From: an uncultured Eubacteriales bacterium
GTDB lineage: Bacteria > Bacillota > Clostridia > Oscillospirales > UBA644
Assembly (NCBI GenBank): GCA_934454405.1
Contig: CAKSFN010000015.1
Coordinates: 1 to 54,527 of the forward strand
DNA length: 54,527 nucleotides
Reading direction: 5' to 3'
In this document: piece by piece, positions 33,032-41,438 of the stretch
Layout: every line of letters begins with the position of its first letter
How positions within the stretch are numbered: position 1 is the stretch's first letter
Translations under genes and position numbers: made by a program
Notes under the pieces: generated by a model
The model's database searches: none
Seen by the model: only the letters and a program-made list of their open reading frames with translations
Told to the model about the DNA's origin: nothing

Positions 33032-34852
33032 ATGAAATATATCGATGAAAAATTTAAGGATAGAGCCCCTGAAGAAACAGTTGCGTATGTTCAAAAAATA
33101 TTGTCTGAAATAGGCATTGATGTCGAGGAATACCCTTGTAACACCGATATTGAAAACCTTAACAGTATGCGCGTGCAGCTTGCGGGCGGCCTTGTCGGAA
33201 CCAACGGAAAAGGTATTACACCCTCTTTTGCGAGAGCCAGCGGATATGCGGAGTTTATGGAAAGGCTTCAAATGGGGCTTTTGTGTAATGCATATAGTTA
33301 CTTGCAGTCCTCTCCCGAAACGTTTCTTCAAGAATTCGCTCCCGATAAAAAATACATGACAGAAGACGAGCTGGTCGAAAACGGCGATTGGATGGATTGG
33401 ATAATTAAAGATTCCCCTGAACCGCTGAGCCGTAGAGATATAGCAAAAAGATGTGTCTTATACTCTTTTTCCGATAAAGTTCTGACGATTCCTTTTTACA
33501 GCCTTTTTGAGGATAAATATGTATATTTGCCGGCAGCCTTCCTGATACGGACATATACGGCAAACGGATGTTGTGCCGGAAACAGCAGGGATGAAGCCTG
33601 GATTCACGCTCTTTCCGAGATAATGGAACGGCATAATTGCGAAAAGATTCTCGCAAGCGGTATGTCCGCGCCGAAAATTCCGCGAGACAGACTTAAAAAG
33701 TTTCCTGTTGTCAATAAAATACTGGAAACGCTTGAAGCGGACAACGATCTTGATATCAGCGTTTTTGATTATTCGTTGGGAAAAGATTTTCCCGTTGTTT
33801 CCACAAGAATTATCAATAAAAGAAATCATTCGTATCACGTCAATGTCGCCGCTGATCCCGTTTTTGAAATTGCCGTGCAAAGAACACTGACGGAAACTTT
33901 CCAGGGACGAAACATTGATTTCTTTGATAAAAACCGTCATACAAGAATTCTGACGGACGTTAAAGATGTTGACCCGTATGCGAACATCAGTAACCAACTC
34001 CGAACGTCGGACGGTTTATATACAGTCGACTTTTTCTCTGATGAATTGACTTGCTCCGAGAATCCGTCCGATTTTAAAGACAATTCCGATAAAAACAATC
34101 AGGAATTGCTTAAAATGATGCTGAATCTCTATAAAGAAATCGAAAAACCCGTATATATCAGAAATTTTTCGTTTCTTGGATTTCCGTCTTTCAAGATAGT
34201 TGTTCCGGGTTTTTCCGAAACCGGCGGATACACAAGATTCTGTGATAAAAATAAAACATATTGGTTCGGACACAGAGCCGGTGAGTGTTTGCGAAATATT
34301 GAATCCGCGGACGATTTGCTGCTTACGGATCTTTTCATTTACAGCGGACTTGTTGCCGGCATTAAAGCTCGAACGCAAAACTTCAGCCGTATGGCGGGAA
34401 TTCCTCTTTTCGAAGCAAATGAGCAGTATCTGTACTCCGTTCATTTTGCCTATGCCGCAATGAGATTGAGCAGATTCGACGCTTTGAACCATTATCTCAG
34501 TCTGGCGGCGGAAGCTGCCGATGATTCTTCTGAAAAAGATTATTGCGCAATGTTAAGGCAGTATTTTGAATTCAAGCAGAGCAATGTGGACGAAGAAAAA
34601 ATATTTTCCGTACTTAAAAAGTTTTACCGTGAAGATTCTGTTCGCAGACTTCGAAAGCACCTGTCTGACGGGAAAAATGTGTTTGAGGGAATGCTTGTAA
34701 AATGTTCTTTCGGCAATTGCCGGAATTGTGTTCTCAAAAACAAATGCCGTATAGATTCCATACGCGATATGAATAAAAAGGTTGGGGAACGATATGCTTG
34801 CTTCGCCAACGGACAAGACAAGAGGGGCTTTCTTGCTGATTTACCTTTGTAA
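33032..34852 (+). CDS. ycaO: YcaO family protein, E. coli YcaO type
   Basis: A 606-residue protein with the ATP-binding YcaO fold. The core holds GTNGKGITPSFARASGYAEF with the ExxE motif, GNSRDEAWIHALSEIMER, and the ADPVFEIAVQRTLTETFQGR block. Its layout and length match E. coli YcaO (586 residues), including IVVPGFSE in the second half; E. coli YcaO supports RimO beta-methylthiolation of ribosomal protein S12. Other YcaO proteins make RiPP azolines or thioamides, but no precursor or TfuA is seen nearby. An added Cys cluster near the end (CSFGNCRNCVLKNKC) may bind metal. More AT-rich than neighbours; ribosome site GAGGAG. Confidence 0.85.
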   Translation: MKYIDEKFKDRAPEETVAYVQKILSEIGIDVEEYPCNTDIENLNSMRVQLAGGLVGTNGKGITPSFARASGYAEFMERLQMGLLCNAYSYLQSSPETFLQEFAPDKKYMTEDELVENGDWMDWIIKDSPEPLSRRDIAKRCVLYSFSDKVLTIPFYSLFEDKYVYLPAAFLIRTYTANGCCAGNSRDEAWIHALSEIMERHNCEKILASGMSAPKIPRDRLKKFPVVNKILETLEADNDLDISVFDYSLGKDFPVVSTRIINKRNHSYHVNVAADPVFEIAVQRTLTETFQGRNIDFFDKNRHTRILTDVKDVDPYANISNQLRTSDGLYTVDFFSDELTCSENPSDFKDNSDKNNQELLKMMLNLYKEIEKPVYIRNFSFLGFPSFKIVVPGFSETGGYTRFCDKNKTYWFGHRAGECLRNIESADDLLLTDLFIYSGLVAGIKARTQNFSRMAGIPLFEANEQYLYSVHFAYAAMRLSRFDALNHYLSLAAEAADDSSEKDYCAMLRQYFEFKQSNVDEEKIFSVLKKFYREDSVRRLRKHLSDGKNVFEGMLVKCSFGNCRNCVLKNKCRIDSIRDMNKKVGERYACFANGQDKRGFLADLPL

Positions 34853-34899
34853 AGACACTATTGCCGAATTTTTATTAAAAACAGGAAAAACAAAAACAT

Positions 34900-36246
34900 A
34901 TGGCTTTCAGAATAAGAGGGGGAATACACCCCGCGTACAATAAAATAACGGCGCATTCTCCCATCGAGGTTCTGCCTTCGCCCGCCGAGCTTATAATTCC
35001 GCTTTCGCAGCATATCGGCGCGCCGTGCGAGCCTCTTATAAAAGAGGGAGACCGCGTGCTGCTCGGGCAGAAGATAGGAGACTCCGGGGCGCCCGTTTCC
35101 GCGCCCGTTCACGCTACCGTTTCGGGAACCGTCAAGGCGATTGAGCCCCGCTGGGTTCCGTCGGGGCTTCGCGCGCCGTGCGTCGTTGTCGAAAACGATT
35201 TTCTTGACGAAAAAGATCCGTCTTATCTTGACAGAGAGGACGAGTTCTCTTTTGACGCGATGACCCCCGACATTATATGTTCAAGAGCCCGTGAAGCGGG
35301 TATTGCCGGAATGGGCGGCGCGGGATTTCCCCTGCACTTCAAGCTCAGCTCGGGTCTCGGCAAGGTTAAGCATATAGTTATCAACGGCGCGGAATGTGAG
35401 CCGTATATAACCGCGGATCATCGCGCAATGCTCGAATATCCTCACCTGATAATCGGCGGAATACGTCTGATAATGAAATATTACGGGCTTGACACCGCAA
35501 CCGTGGGCATAGAGAAGAATAAACCCGACGCCATTGACGTTATGCGCGCAAAGGGCGCGGATTTCGGGATCAGGGTGGAAGCGCTTCCGACAAAATATCC
35601 GATGGGCGGCGAAAAGCAGATAATAAAAGCGGTGGGAGGAGTAGAGATCCCCGGCGGAAAACTCCCCGCAGATTACGGATTTGCCGTTTTCAATGTCGAT
35701 ACCTGCGCCAGCCTTTACCGCGCGGTCGCAAAGCAAAAACCGCTGATGAAGCGCGTCGTTACCGTCAGCGGCGCGAATGTCGTAACACCCAAAAACCTGC
35801 TCGTCCGCATCGGAACGCCGTACAGCGCGCTTTTTGACGCTTGCGGCGGTTTCAAAAAAGAACCGTTTAAGATTATCTCGGGCGGACCGATGATGGGAAG
35901 CGCGCAGATATCACTTGACATTCCCGTTGTCAAAAACACCTCGGCGCTTCTTGCTTACTACGGCGGCGAGGAAAGCTTCGCAGACGACCCCGTATGCATT
36001 CGCTGCGGCAGGTGCGCCGCCGTCTGTCCCATGCATCTTATGCCTCTTTATCTGAATATGTATTCCGAAAAAGGCGAATACGAAAAATGCCGAAAACTAA
36101 ACGTCGGCGACTGTATCGAATGCGGAAGCTGCGCCTACGGCTGTCCCGCAAAAATTCAGCTCGTTCAGGCCATAAGGCTTGCAAAAGGCAAGCTGCAGAC
36201 CGCGGACAGAGCGAAAAAAGCCGCGCAGGCGAGGGAGGGGAAATAA
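34900..36246 (+). CDS. rnfC: Electron transport complex subunit RnfC
   Basis: A 448-residue peripheral subunit of the Rnf complex, which oxidises ferredoxin and reduces NAD+ while pumping Na+ or H+. It starts GGIHPAYNKITAHSPIEV, has the NADH/FMN-binding GAGFPLHFKLSSG region, and two ferredoxin-type clusters (CIRCGRCAAVCP and CIECGSCAYGCP). First gene of rnfCDGEAB. Preceded by ycaO after 47 nt with no terminator, so read-through is possible. Confidence 0.96.
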   Translation: MAFRIRGGIHPAYNKITAHSPIEVLPSPAELIIPLSQHIGAPCEPLIKEGDRVLLGQKIGDSGAPVSAPVHATVSGTVKAIEPRWVPSGLRAPCVVVENDFLDEKDPSYLDREDEFSFDAMTPDIICSRAREAGIAGMGGAGFPLHFKLSSGLGKVKHIVINGAECEPYITADHRAMLEYPHLIIGGIRLIMKYYGLDTATVGIEKNKPDAIDVMRAKGADFGIRVEALPTKYPMGGEKQIIKAVGGVEIPGGKLPADYGFAVFNVDTCASLYRAVAKQKPLMKRVVTVSGANVVTPKNLLVRIGTPYSALFDACGGFKKEPFKIISGGPMMGSAQISLDIPVVKNTSALLAYYGGEESFADDPVCIRCGRCAAVCPMHLMPLYLNMYSEKGEYEKCRKLNVGDCIECGSCAYGCPAKIQLVQAIRLAKGKLQTADRAKKAAQAREGK

Positions 36247-36247
36247 T

Positions 36248-37273
36248 ATGGAAAAGCTTTTCATTGTCAGTTCCTCTCCTCATTACAGGGCAAAAACAAC
36301 CGTTCGGAGCGTTATGCTCGACGTTGTTATCGCTCTTGCCCCCGCGCTTGTTGCCGCCGTTGTCTTTTTCGGTCTTCGCGCGTTGACGCTTGTTCTTGTC
36401 AGTGTGCTTTCCTGCGTTCTTTTCGAAACGCTTTTTAACAAAATAAGAAAAAGGAAAAACACGGTGTTTGACCTCTCCTGCGTTGTGACGGGTGTTCTTT
36501 TCGCTTTCAATCTTCCGATAGTCGCGCCCTACTGGCTTGCTGTTTTCGGCGCGTTTTTCGCCATCGTTATCGCAAAGATGCTGTTCGGCGGTCTCGGAAA
36601 AAATTTCATCAATCCCGCTCTTTCCGCGCGCGCCGCGTGCCTGACCGCGTGGCCGGGGCTTATGTCCGTCTGGGCGGCATATCCCGCCTCGAAAGCCGTT
36701 TCGGCTTTTTCGGAGCCTCTTTTTTCCTCTTCGAACACTTTTGACGGGGTGACGGGAGCGACGCCTCTTTCTTCTCTTAAATCGGGCGTTCTGCCTCCGG
36801 AATCGTTTTCCGATCTGTTCTTCGGCTTTAAGGGGGGGTGTATCGGTGAGATCTGCTGTGCCGCGCTTCTTCTCGGCGGCGTATACCTTCTTGTTCGCCG
36901 CGTCATAACGTGGCATATTCCCGTCGCATACATCGGAACCGTCGCTCTTTTGACGTTTTTGTTCCATATAAAGGGAGGAGAAGCCGTTTTCTTTGATTTT
37001 GACTTTATGCTTGCCGAAATCCTGAGCGGAGGTCTTTTCCTCGGCGCGTTCTTTATGGCGACCGATTACAGCACGTCGCCCGCGACGAACGGAGGACGGG
37101 TGATTTTCGGTATCGGCTGCGGCGTTCTGACCGTGGCGCTGCGCTATTTCGGCGGAATGAACGAGGGCGTAAGCTATTCGATTTTGATAATGAACGTGTT
37201 CGCGTTTGTTCTTGACAGGGTTGCAAAGCCTCGCAGATACGGAAAAAAGGAGGCTGCCGCAGATGAAGGGTAA
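36248..37273 (+). CDS. rnfD: Rnf complex subunit RnfD
   Basis: A 341-residue integral membrane subunit with about eight hydrophobic helices. The FMN attachment sequence GVTGATPLSSLK carries the Thr that normally holds covalent FMN. The ATG at 36248 begins one base after the rnfC stop; the in-frame upstream start lies inside rnfC and is rejected. It overlaps the start of rnfG by 11 nt. Confidence 0.95.
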   Translation: MEKLFIVSSSPHYRAKTTVRSVMLDVVIALAPALVAAVVFFGLRALTLVLVSVLSCVLFETLFNKIRKRKNTVFDLSCVVTGVLFAFNLPIVAPYWLAVFGAFFAIVIAKMLFGGLGKNFINPALSARAACLTAWPGLMSVWAAYPASKAVSAFSEPLFSSSNTFDGVTGATPLSSLKSGVLPPESFSDLFFGFKGGCIGEICCAALLLGGVYLLVRRVITWHIPVAYIGTVALLTFLFHIKGGEAVFFDFDFMLAEILSGGLFLGAFFMATDYSTSPATNGGRVIFGIGCGVLTVALRYFGGMNEGVSYSILIMNVFAFVLDRVAKPRRYGKKEAAADEG

Positions 37274-37850
37274 GAACTTAAAATATGTTCTCAACATCGC
37301 GATGCGCCTGACAGTTATCGTCGCCGTTGTTGTTGCGATGCTTGCCACGGTCAACGCCGTGACGGAGGACAGGATAGCGGCAAATAACGCCGCTTCCCGA
37401 AACGCCGCGTGCGGAGAGCTTATCGGGGGCGCGGAGTTCGAATCCTTTGATATTTCTGCGCTGAACGTTGATTATTCCGAAATAACGAACTTTGATAAAA
37501 ATTCCGTTGCCGTCTGGCGCGGAACGAAAAACGGAGAACTTGCGGGCTGGTGCGTCGAGGTCACGGGCAAAGGATATTCGTCCGACGGCATCGGGCTGAT
37601 AGTCGGCATTTCCTCCGACGGACAAACGGTTCTCGGCGTCAGATGCGTTTCGAGTTCCGAAACGTCGGGCATAGGTTCAAAAGTCGTTTCCGACGATTAC
37701 CTTTCGAATTTTGCGGACAGAGCGTCTTCCGAAGTTTCTTCCGTCGATGCCGTTTCGGGCGCAACCAGAACTTCACGCGGCGTTAAGGACGGCATAAAAG
37801 CCGCCGTTGCCTGCGTAAGAGCAATAACCGAACAGGAGGGCGGAAGATGA
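37263..37850 (+). CDS. rnfG: Rnf complex subunit RnfG
   Basis: A 195-residue membrane-anchored subunit: one N-terminal helix (about 10-30) and an outside FMN-binding domain. The covalent flavin Thr lies in the SGATRTSRGV motif (about residues 165-175). ATG at 37263 overlaps rnfD; a longer in-frame start lies inside rnfD. It is a little shorter than some homologues but complete. Overlaps rnfE by four bases (ATGA). Confidence 0.94.
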   Translation: MKGKNLKYVLNIAMRLTVIVAVVVAMLATVNAVTEDRIAANNAASRNAACGELIGGAEFESFDISALNVDYSEITNFDKNSVAVWRGTKNGELAGWCVEVTGKGYSSDGIGLIVGISSDGQTVLGVRCVSSSETSGIGSKVVSDDYLSNFADRASSEVSSVDAVSGATRTSRGVKDGIKAAVACVRAITEQEGGR

Positions 37851-38473
37851 AAAAGCAAAAGACAGATTATAAAAAGATAGCCCTCGACGGAATCCTTTAT
37901 AACAACCCGGTTTTTGTTCAACTGCTCGGAATGTGCTCGACGCTTGCCATAACGACCACCGTATTCAACGGTATCGGAATGGGATTCTGCGTCACATTCG
38001 TTTTGATGTTCTCAAATCTGTTCATTTCCGTTTTGAGAAAGTTTATTCCGGAAAAGGTCAGGATAGCGGCGTATGTCGTTATAATAGCCGGCTTTGTTAC
38101 GGTTATCGACCTTGTCATGCAGGCGTATCTGCCGACCCTTTCCGCGTCGCTCGGTGTTTTTATCCCCCTCATTGTGGTGAACTGCATAATTCTCGCAAGA
38201 GCCGAAAGCTTCGCCTCCAAAAACAAACCCCTGCCCTCCGTCGCGGACGGCTTCTTTTCCGGGATAGGATTTATGCTCGCGCAGCTCTGTATGTGCGTGC
38301 TTCGGGAAATTTTCGGCAGCGGAACGTTTTTCGGCAGAAATATAATGCCGTCGGGCTTTTCGCCGTCAACGCTTATTGTTTCCCCCGCAGGAGGATTTCT
38401 CATCCTCGGAGGGCTTATAGCTCTTGTTCAGTTTATTATGGCGAAGAGAAAAAAGAAAGGAGAAAATAAGTGA
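37847..38473 (+). CDS. rnfE: Rnf complex subunit RnfE
   Basis: A 208-residue membrane subunit with about six helices. It has NNPVFVQLLGMCSTLAIT near the start and IPLIVVNCIILARAESFA in the middle, typical of RnfE/NqrD. Lys-rich C-terminus. Its TGA shares bases with the rnfA ATG (TGATG), so the proteins are made together. Confidence 0.95.
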   Translation: MKKQKTDYKKIALDGILYNNPVFVQLLGMCSTLAITTTVFNGIGMGFCVTFVLMFSNLFISVLRKFIPEKVRIAAYVVIIAGFVTVIDLVMQAYLPTLSASLGVFIPLIVVNCIILARAESFASKNKPLPSVADGFFSGIGFMLAQLCMCVLREIFGSGTFFGRNIMPSGFSPSTLIVSPAGGFLILGGLIALVQFIMAKRKKKGENK

Positions 38474-39066
38474 TGCAAACCTTTGCGGCTCTCGTCGCGC
38501 TCAGCCTGAACGCCATACTGATAGAAAACTTCATTTTCTCCAGATTTCTCGGAATATGCCCTTTTCTCGGTGTTTCGAAAAAGACGAATACCGCCGTCGG
38601 TATGGGCTTTGCCGTGATTTTTACGATGACGCTCGCCTCCGCGCTGACATACGTTGTCTACCGCTTCATTCTCGTTCCTTCGGGGCTTGAATATCTGAAA
38701 ACGATAGCGTTCATCATCGTCATCGCCGCTCTCGTTCAGTTTGTGGAGATGTGTTTGCAGAAGGTTCTGCCGTCGCTTTATTCCGCGCTCGGCATATATC
38801 TGCCGCTGATAACGACCAACTGCGCCGTTCTCGGCGTCGCCCTGCTGAACATAACAAACGAGTATAATTTTCTTTTCTCCGTTGTTTACGGCTTTACGGC
38901 AGGCGTAGGCTTTCTTTTGGCAATCGTGCTTCTGTCTCTTGTTCGTGAACGCATAGAGTATTGCGATATTCCGGAACCTTTCCGGGGATTCCCCATCGCT
39001 CTTATCGCGTCAGGGCTTTTATCCGTCGCGTTTATGGGCTTTTCCGGCTTCACGCTGCCGTTTTAA
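38473..39066 (+). CDS. rnfA: Rnf complex subunit RnfA
   Basis: A 197-residue six-helix subunit homologous to RnfE and inverted in topology. It has ENFIFSRFLGICPFLGVSK and IYLPLITTNCAVLGVALLN. The ATG at 38473 is preferred; a GTG three bases earlier shares the same ribosome site (AAAGGAG) and would add one Met. RnfA and RnfE together host a central [2Fe-2S] cluster in characterised complexes. Confidence 0.95.
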   Translation: MQTFAALVALSLNAILIENFIFSRFLGICPFLGVSKKTNTAVGMGFAVIFTMTLASALTYVVYRFILVPSGLEYLKTIAFIIVIAALVQFVEMCLQKVLPSLYSALGIYLPLITTNCAVLGVALLNITNEYNFLFSVVYGFTAGVGFLLAIVLLSLVRERIEYCDIPEPFRGFPIALIASGLLSVAFMGFSGFTLPF

Positions 39067-39078
39067 GGGGTGCAGAGT

Positions 39079-39915
39079 ATGGAATGGTTGTGGATAATTG
39101 CAAAAACGGTGCTCATTCTTTCCGCTGTCGCCTTTGTTCTCGGGGTTCTTCTTGCCGTCGCAAGCAAGATATTCGCCGTTAAAAAGGACGAACGCGAGGA
39201 TGCCGTTCTTTCCTGTCTTCCCGGCGCAAACTGCGGCGCGTGCGGCTTTGCGGGCTGCGCCGCCTACGCCTCCGCCGTTGTTGAAAGCGGAGCTCCCGCA
39301 AACAAGTGCATTCCGGGCGGCGAGGAGGTTGCGAAAAAGATATCGTCTGTCATGGGAACGTCGTCCGCCGCAGGAAAAAGAATGCGCGCCGAGGTTTTCT
39401 GTGTCGGCTGCGAGGGAGTGGCGAAGGATAAATACGAATACAGGGGCATGATGAACTGCTCGTCCGTCACGCGTCTCGGAAAAGGCGCGAAAGAGTGTCC
39501 TTTTGGATGCATCGGGTTGGGAGAATGTAAAGAGGCCTGCCCCTTCGACGCCGTCGAAATCGAAAACGGAACGGCAAAAATAATCCCCGAAAGGTGCAAG
39601 GGCTGCGGCGTTTGCGTTTCCGCCTGTCCGCAGCATATCATTCGTCTGGTTCCGTTTGAAAACGAAGTCGTAATCGGCTGTTCAAACACGGAAAAAGGCG
39701 TATTGACCCGAAAATACTGCGAAAAGGGCTGCATCGGCTGCCGTCTTTGCGAAAAAACCTGCCCGAACGGCGCCGTAAAAGTCATCAACAATCTTGCTGT
39801 CATAGATTACTCTCTCTGCTCCGGCTGCGGAGCGTGCGCGGAAAAATGTCCGCGTCACCTTATTTCGAAAGGAAAAAAAGATGATCTTCCGTCCGAAAAA
39901 CCGTTACTCGGTTAA
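39079..39915 (+). CDS. rnfB: Rnf complex subunit RnfB
   Basis: A 278-residue electron-entry subunit. N-terminal membrane helix (about 5-30), a CGACGFAGCAAYA four-Fe cluster motif, then several ferredoxin-type clusters (CIGLGECKEACPF, CKGCGVCVSACPQ, CIGCRLCEKTCPN, CSGCGACAEKCPR). The ATG at 39079 has AAGGGG eight bases upstream, better than a GTG nine bases earlier. Its 3' end overlaps a newly noted 47-codon gene by 35 nt. Confidence 0.95.
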   Translation: MEWLWIIAKTVLILSAVAFVLGVLLAVASKIFAVKKDEREDAVLSCLPGANCGACGFAGCAAYASAVVESGAPANKCIPGGEEVAKKISSVMGTSSAAGKRMRAEVFCVGCEGVAKDKYEYRGMMNCSSVTRLGKGAKECPFGCIGLGECKEACPFDAVEIENGTAKIIPERCKGCGVCVSACPQHIIRLVPFENEVVIGCSNTEKGVLTRKYCEKGCIGCRLCEKTCPNGAVKVINNLAVIDYSLCSGCGACAEKCPRHLISKGKKDDLPSEKPLLG

Positions 39916-40024
39916 AAAAGACCGCCGCGTCCGGATAAAGACGTTGATCTTCGTTCTTATCGGAATCGCCGTTTTTCTGCTCGGCTTCTTTACGTCGGGC
40001 CCCATTCTGCGACTGTTTTCTTGA
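39881..40024 (+). CDS. Small single-helix membrane protein after rnfB (47 aa)
   Basis: An ATG at 39881, inside the end of rnfB in another frame, with AAAGGA eight bases upstream, opens a 47-codon frame. It begins with a basic segment (RPKNRYSVKKDRRVRIK), is followed by a membrane helix (about residues 21-38, TLIFVLIGIAVFLLGFF) and ends GPILRLFS. This is the positive-inside pattern of a small integral protein. The stop falls 10 nt before the next gene. It fills an otherwise empty gap between rnfB and the WG-repeat gene. I know no named homologue; it could be a small Rnf-associated subunit or a chance frame. Confidence 0.65.
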   Translation: MIFRPKNRYSVKKDRRVRIKTLIFVLIGIAVFLLGFFTSGPILRLFS

Positions 40025-40034
40025 CGAGGTCTTT

Positions 40035-41399
40035 ATGAGAAAAAAAACTGCCTTACTTATTTGTCTTGTCCTGTGCGTAGGCCTGTTTTCGGGATTTTTT
40101 CCTTCCATTTCCGCGTCCTCCGTTTCATGGGCGATCGAGCCGACGCTTGATTACGAGGATGTTGAGTATTTTGAAAACGGCGTCTGCATTTTCACGAAAA
40201 ACGGCAAAAAGGGTCTTGTAAATTCCGAGGGAAAGGTGTTGGTCGAGGCTGAATACGACGACCTTTTCCGCTGCTCCTGCGGCGTTGTTTTTACCGATTC
40301 GGAACGCAGAAACGCGCTGACGCTTGCGGACGATTATACGGTATCCGCTGAAGCCGAAGCGGCGGCGCACCCCGATTATTACGGTTTTTACGCATATTTT
40401 AACGATAAGGTTGTTATCGTTTCCGTCGGAGACCGAACAACGGCGAAGGACGCGCCCGAAACGGACGGCGCGCTGACCTTTGAAAAGGTGACACTCGTTC
40501 CCGACAGAAAGAAAGGCGGCTACGACTCTTCGAAAATCGGACATTCGGGCGTTTTCGGTTACAGACTTTCCGACGGAACGGTCGTTTTCGACGGAACGCT
40601 TGAAGATGCCGTCGGTTTTGAGGACGGCGTCGCCGCGATTAAAAGGAACGGAAAATGGGCTTATATAAATGAAAAAGGAAAGGCTCTTACCGATTTTGTA
40701 TATTCGGACACAAAAGTTCCGAGCAGACTGCACGATAATTCTTCCGTATATCTCATAAAAGAGGGCTTCATTCCCGTTTGCAGGGACGGAAAATGGGGCT
40801 GGACAGACAAAAACGGAAAAGAAGTTGTTGCCTGTGAGTATGAAAAAACCACTCCCGTCAGCGGAAGCCGTTCCTGGACAAAACAGAACGGAAAATGGGG
40901 CGTGCTTGACCTTTCAAAAGTTGCCTTACCCGTTGAAAAGCTTACTCTTTTGGGCTTTTTGAGCGATTCGGGACTTTATGTCGGAAAAAGCCTGAGCATA
41001 AAATACGTTGTCGAACCTGCGTCTGCTGAAATCTTTTGGCGCTCGTCCGATGAAAACGTCGTTGTCGTTTCCGCGGACGGAACGGCGACCTTTGTTTCCG
41101 TCGGAAAGGCGACGGTAAGCGCGTGCGACGCCGACGGGAATGTTCTGAAAAAGCTTGATGTTGAGGTAAAGGAGCCTGTTTCCGATACCGTCGGAGGCGT
41201 TTCGAGAGAGATGCTTAACAGACTTTTCTTTATCCTTTTTGCCGTATTCGCCTGTCTTTGTCTGATCTGTTCGGGGCTTTTCGCTTTTGCGCGCCGTAAA
41301 ACGCGCAAAGCCGCCGTCGGAGAAGATGCGGAGAATGAAAGCCTTTCCGAAACGGACGTTTCCGCAGAGGACGAAACGGTTCCCGAAAACGAAAAATAA
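40035..41399 (+). CDS. WG-repeat / Ig-like membrane protein
   Basis: A 454-residue exported protein. The signal peptide or anchor (1-28) is followed by WG repeats (RNGKWAYINEKGKAL, CRDGKWGWTDKNGKEV, KQNGKWGVLDLS), a BIG2-like segment (about 305-375) and a C-terminal membrane helix (about 400-425). An acidic tail ends in ENEK. WG repeats are beta-rich and bind partners on the outer face; function is unknown. It begins 10 nt after the 47-codon gene and could be the distal part of the Rnf transcript. Confidence 0.85.
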   Translation: MRKKTALLICLVLCVGLFSGFFPSISASSVSWAIEPTLDYEDVEYFENGVCIFTKNGKKGLVNSEGKVLVEAEYDDLFRCSCGVVFTDSERRNALTLADDYTVSAEAEAAAHPDYYGFYAYFNDKVVIVSVGDRTTAKDAPETDGALTFEKVTLVPDRKKGGYDSSKIGHSGVFGYRLSDGTVVFDGTLEDAVGFEDGVAAIKRNGKWAYINEKGKALTDFVYSDTKVPSRLHDNSSVYLIKEGFIPVCRDGKWGWTDKNGKEVVACEYEKTTPVSGSRSWTKQNGKWGVLDLSKVALPVEKLTLLGFLSDSGLYVGKSLSIKYVVEPASAEIFWRSSDENVVVVSADGTATFVSVGKATVSACDADGNVLKKLDVEVKEPVSDTVGGVSREMLNRLFFILFAVFACLCLICSGLFAFARRKTRKAAVGEDAENESLSETDVSAEDETVPENEK

Positions 41400-41438
41400 A
41401 AATAACGTATCAGATAACGAAAGAAAGGAGAAGCCGCC

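Noticed and set aside
33032..34899. RiPP cluster around YcaO
   Set aside because: No short precursor gene, dehydrogenase, TfuA, protease or exporter nearby; E. coli YcaO-type layout points to ribosomal protein modification instead.
37425..37450. tRNA T-loop-like GTTCGAATCC sequence
   Set aside because: It lies inside rnfG; no acceptor stem or anticodon arm can be drawn around it.
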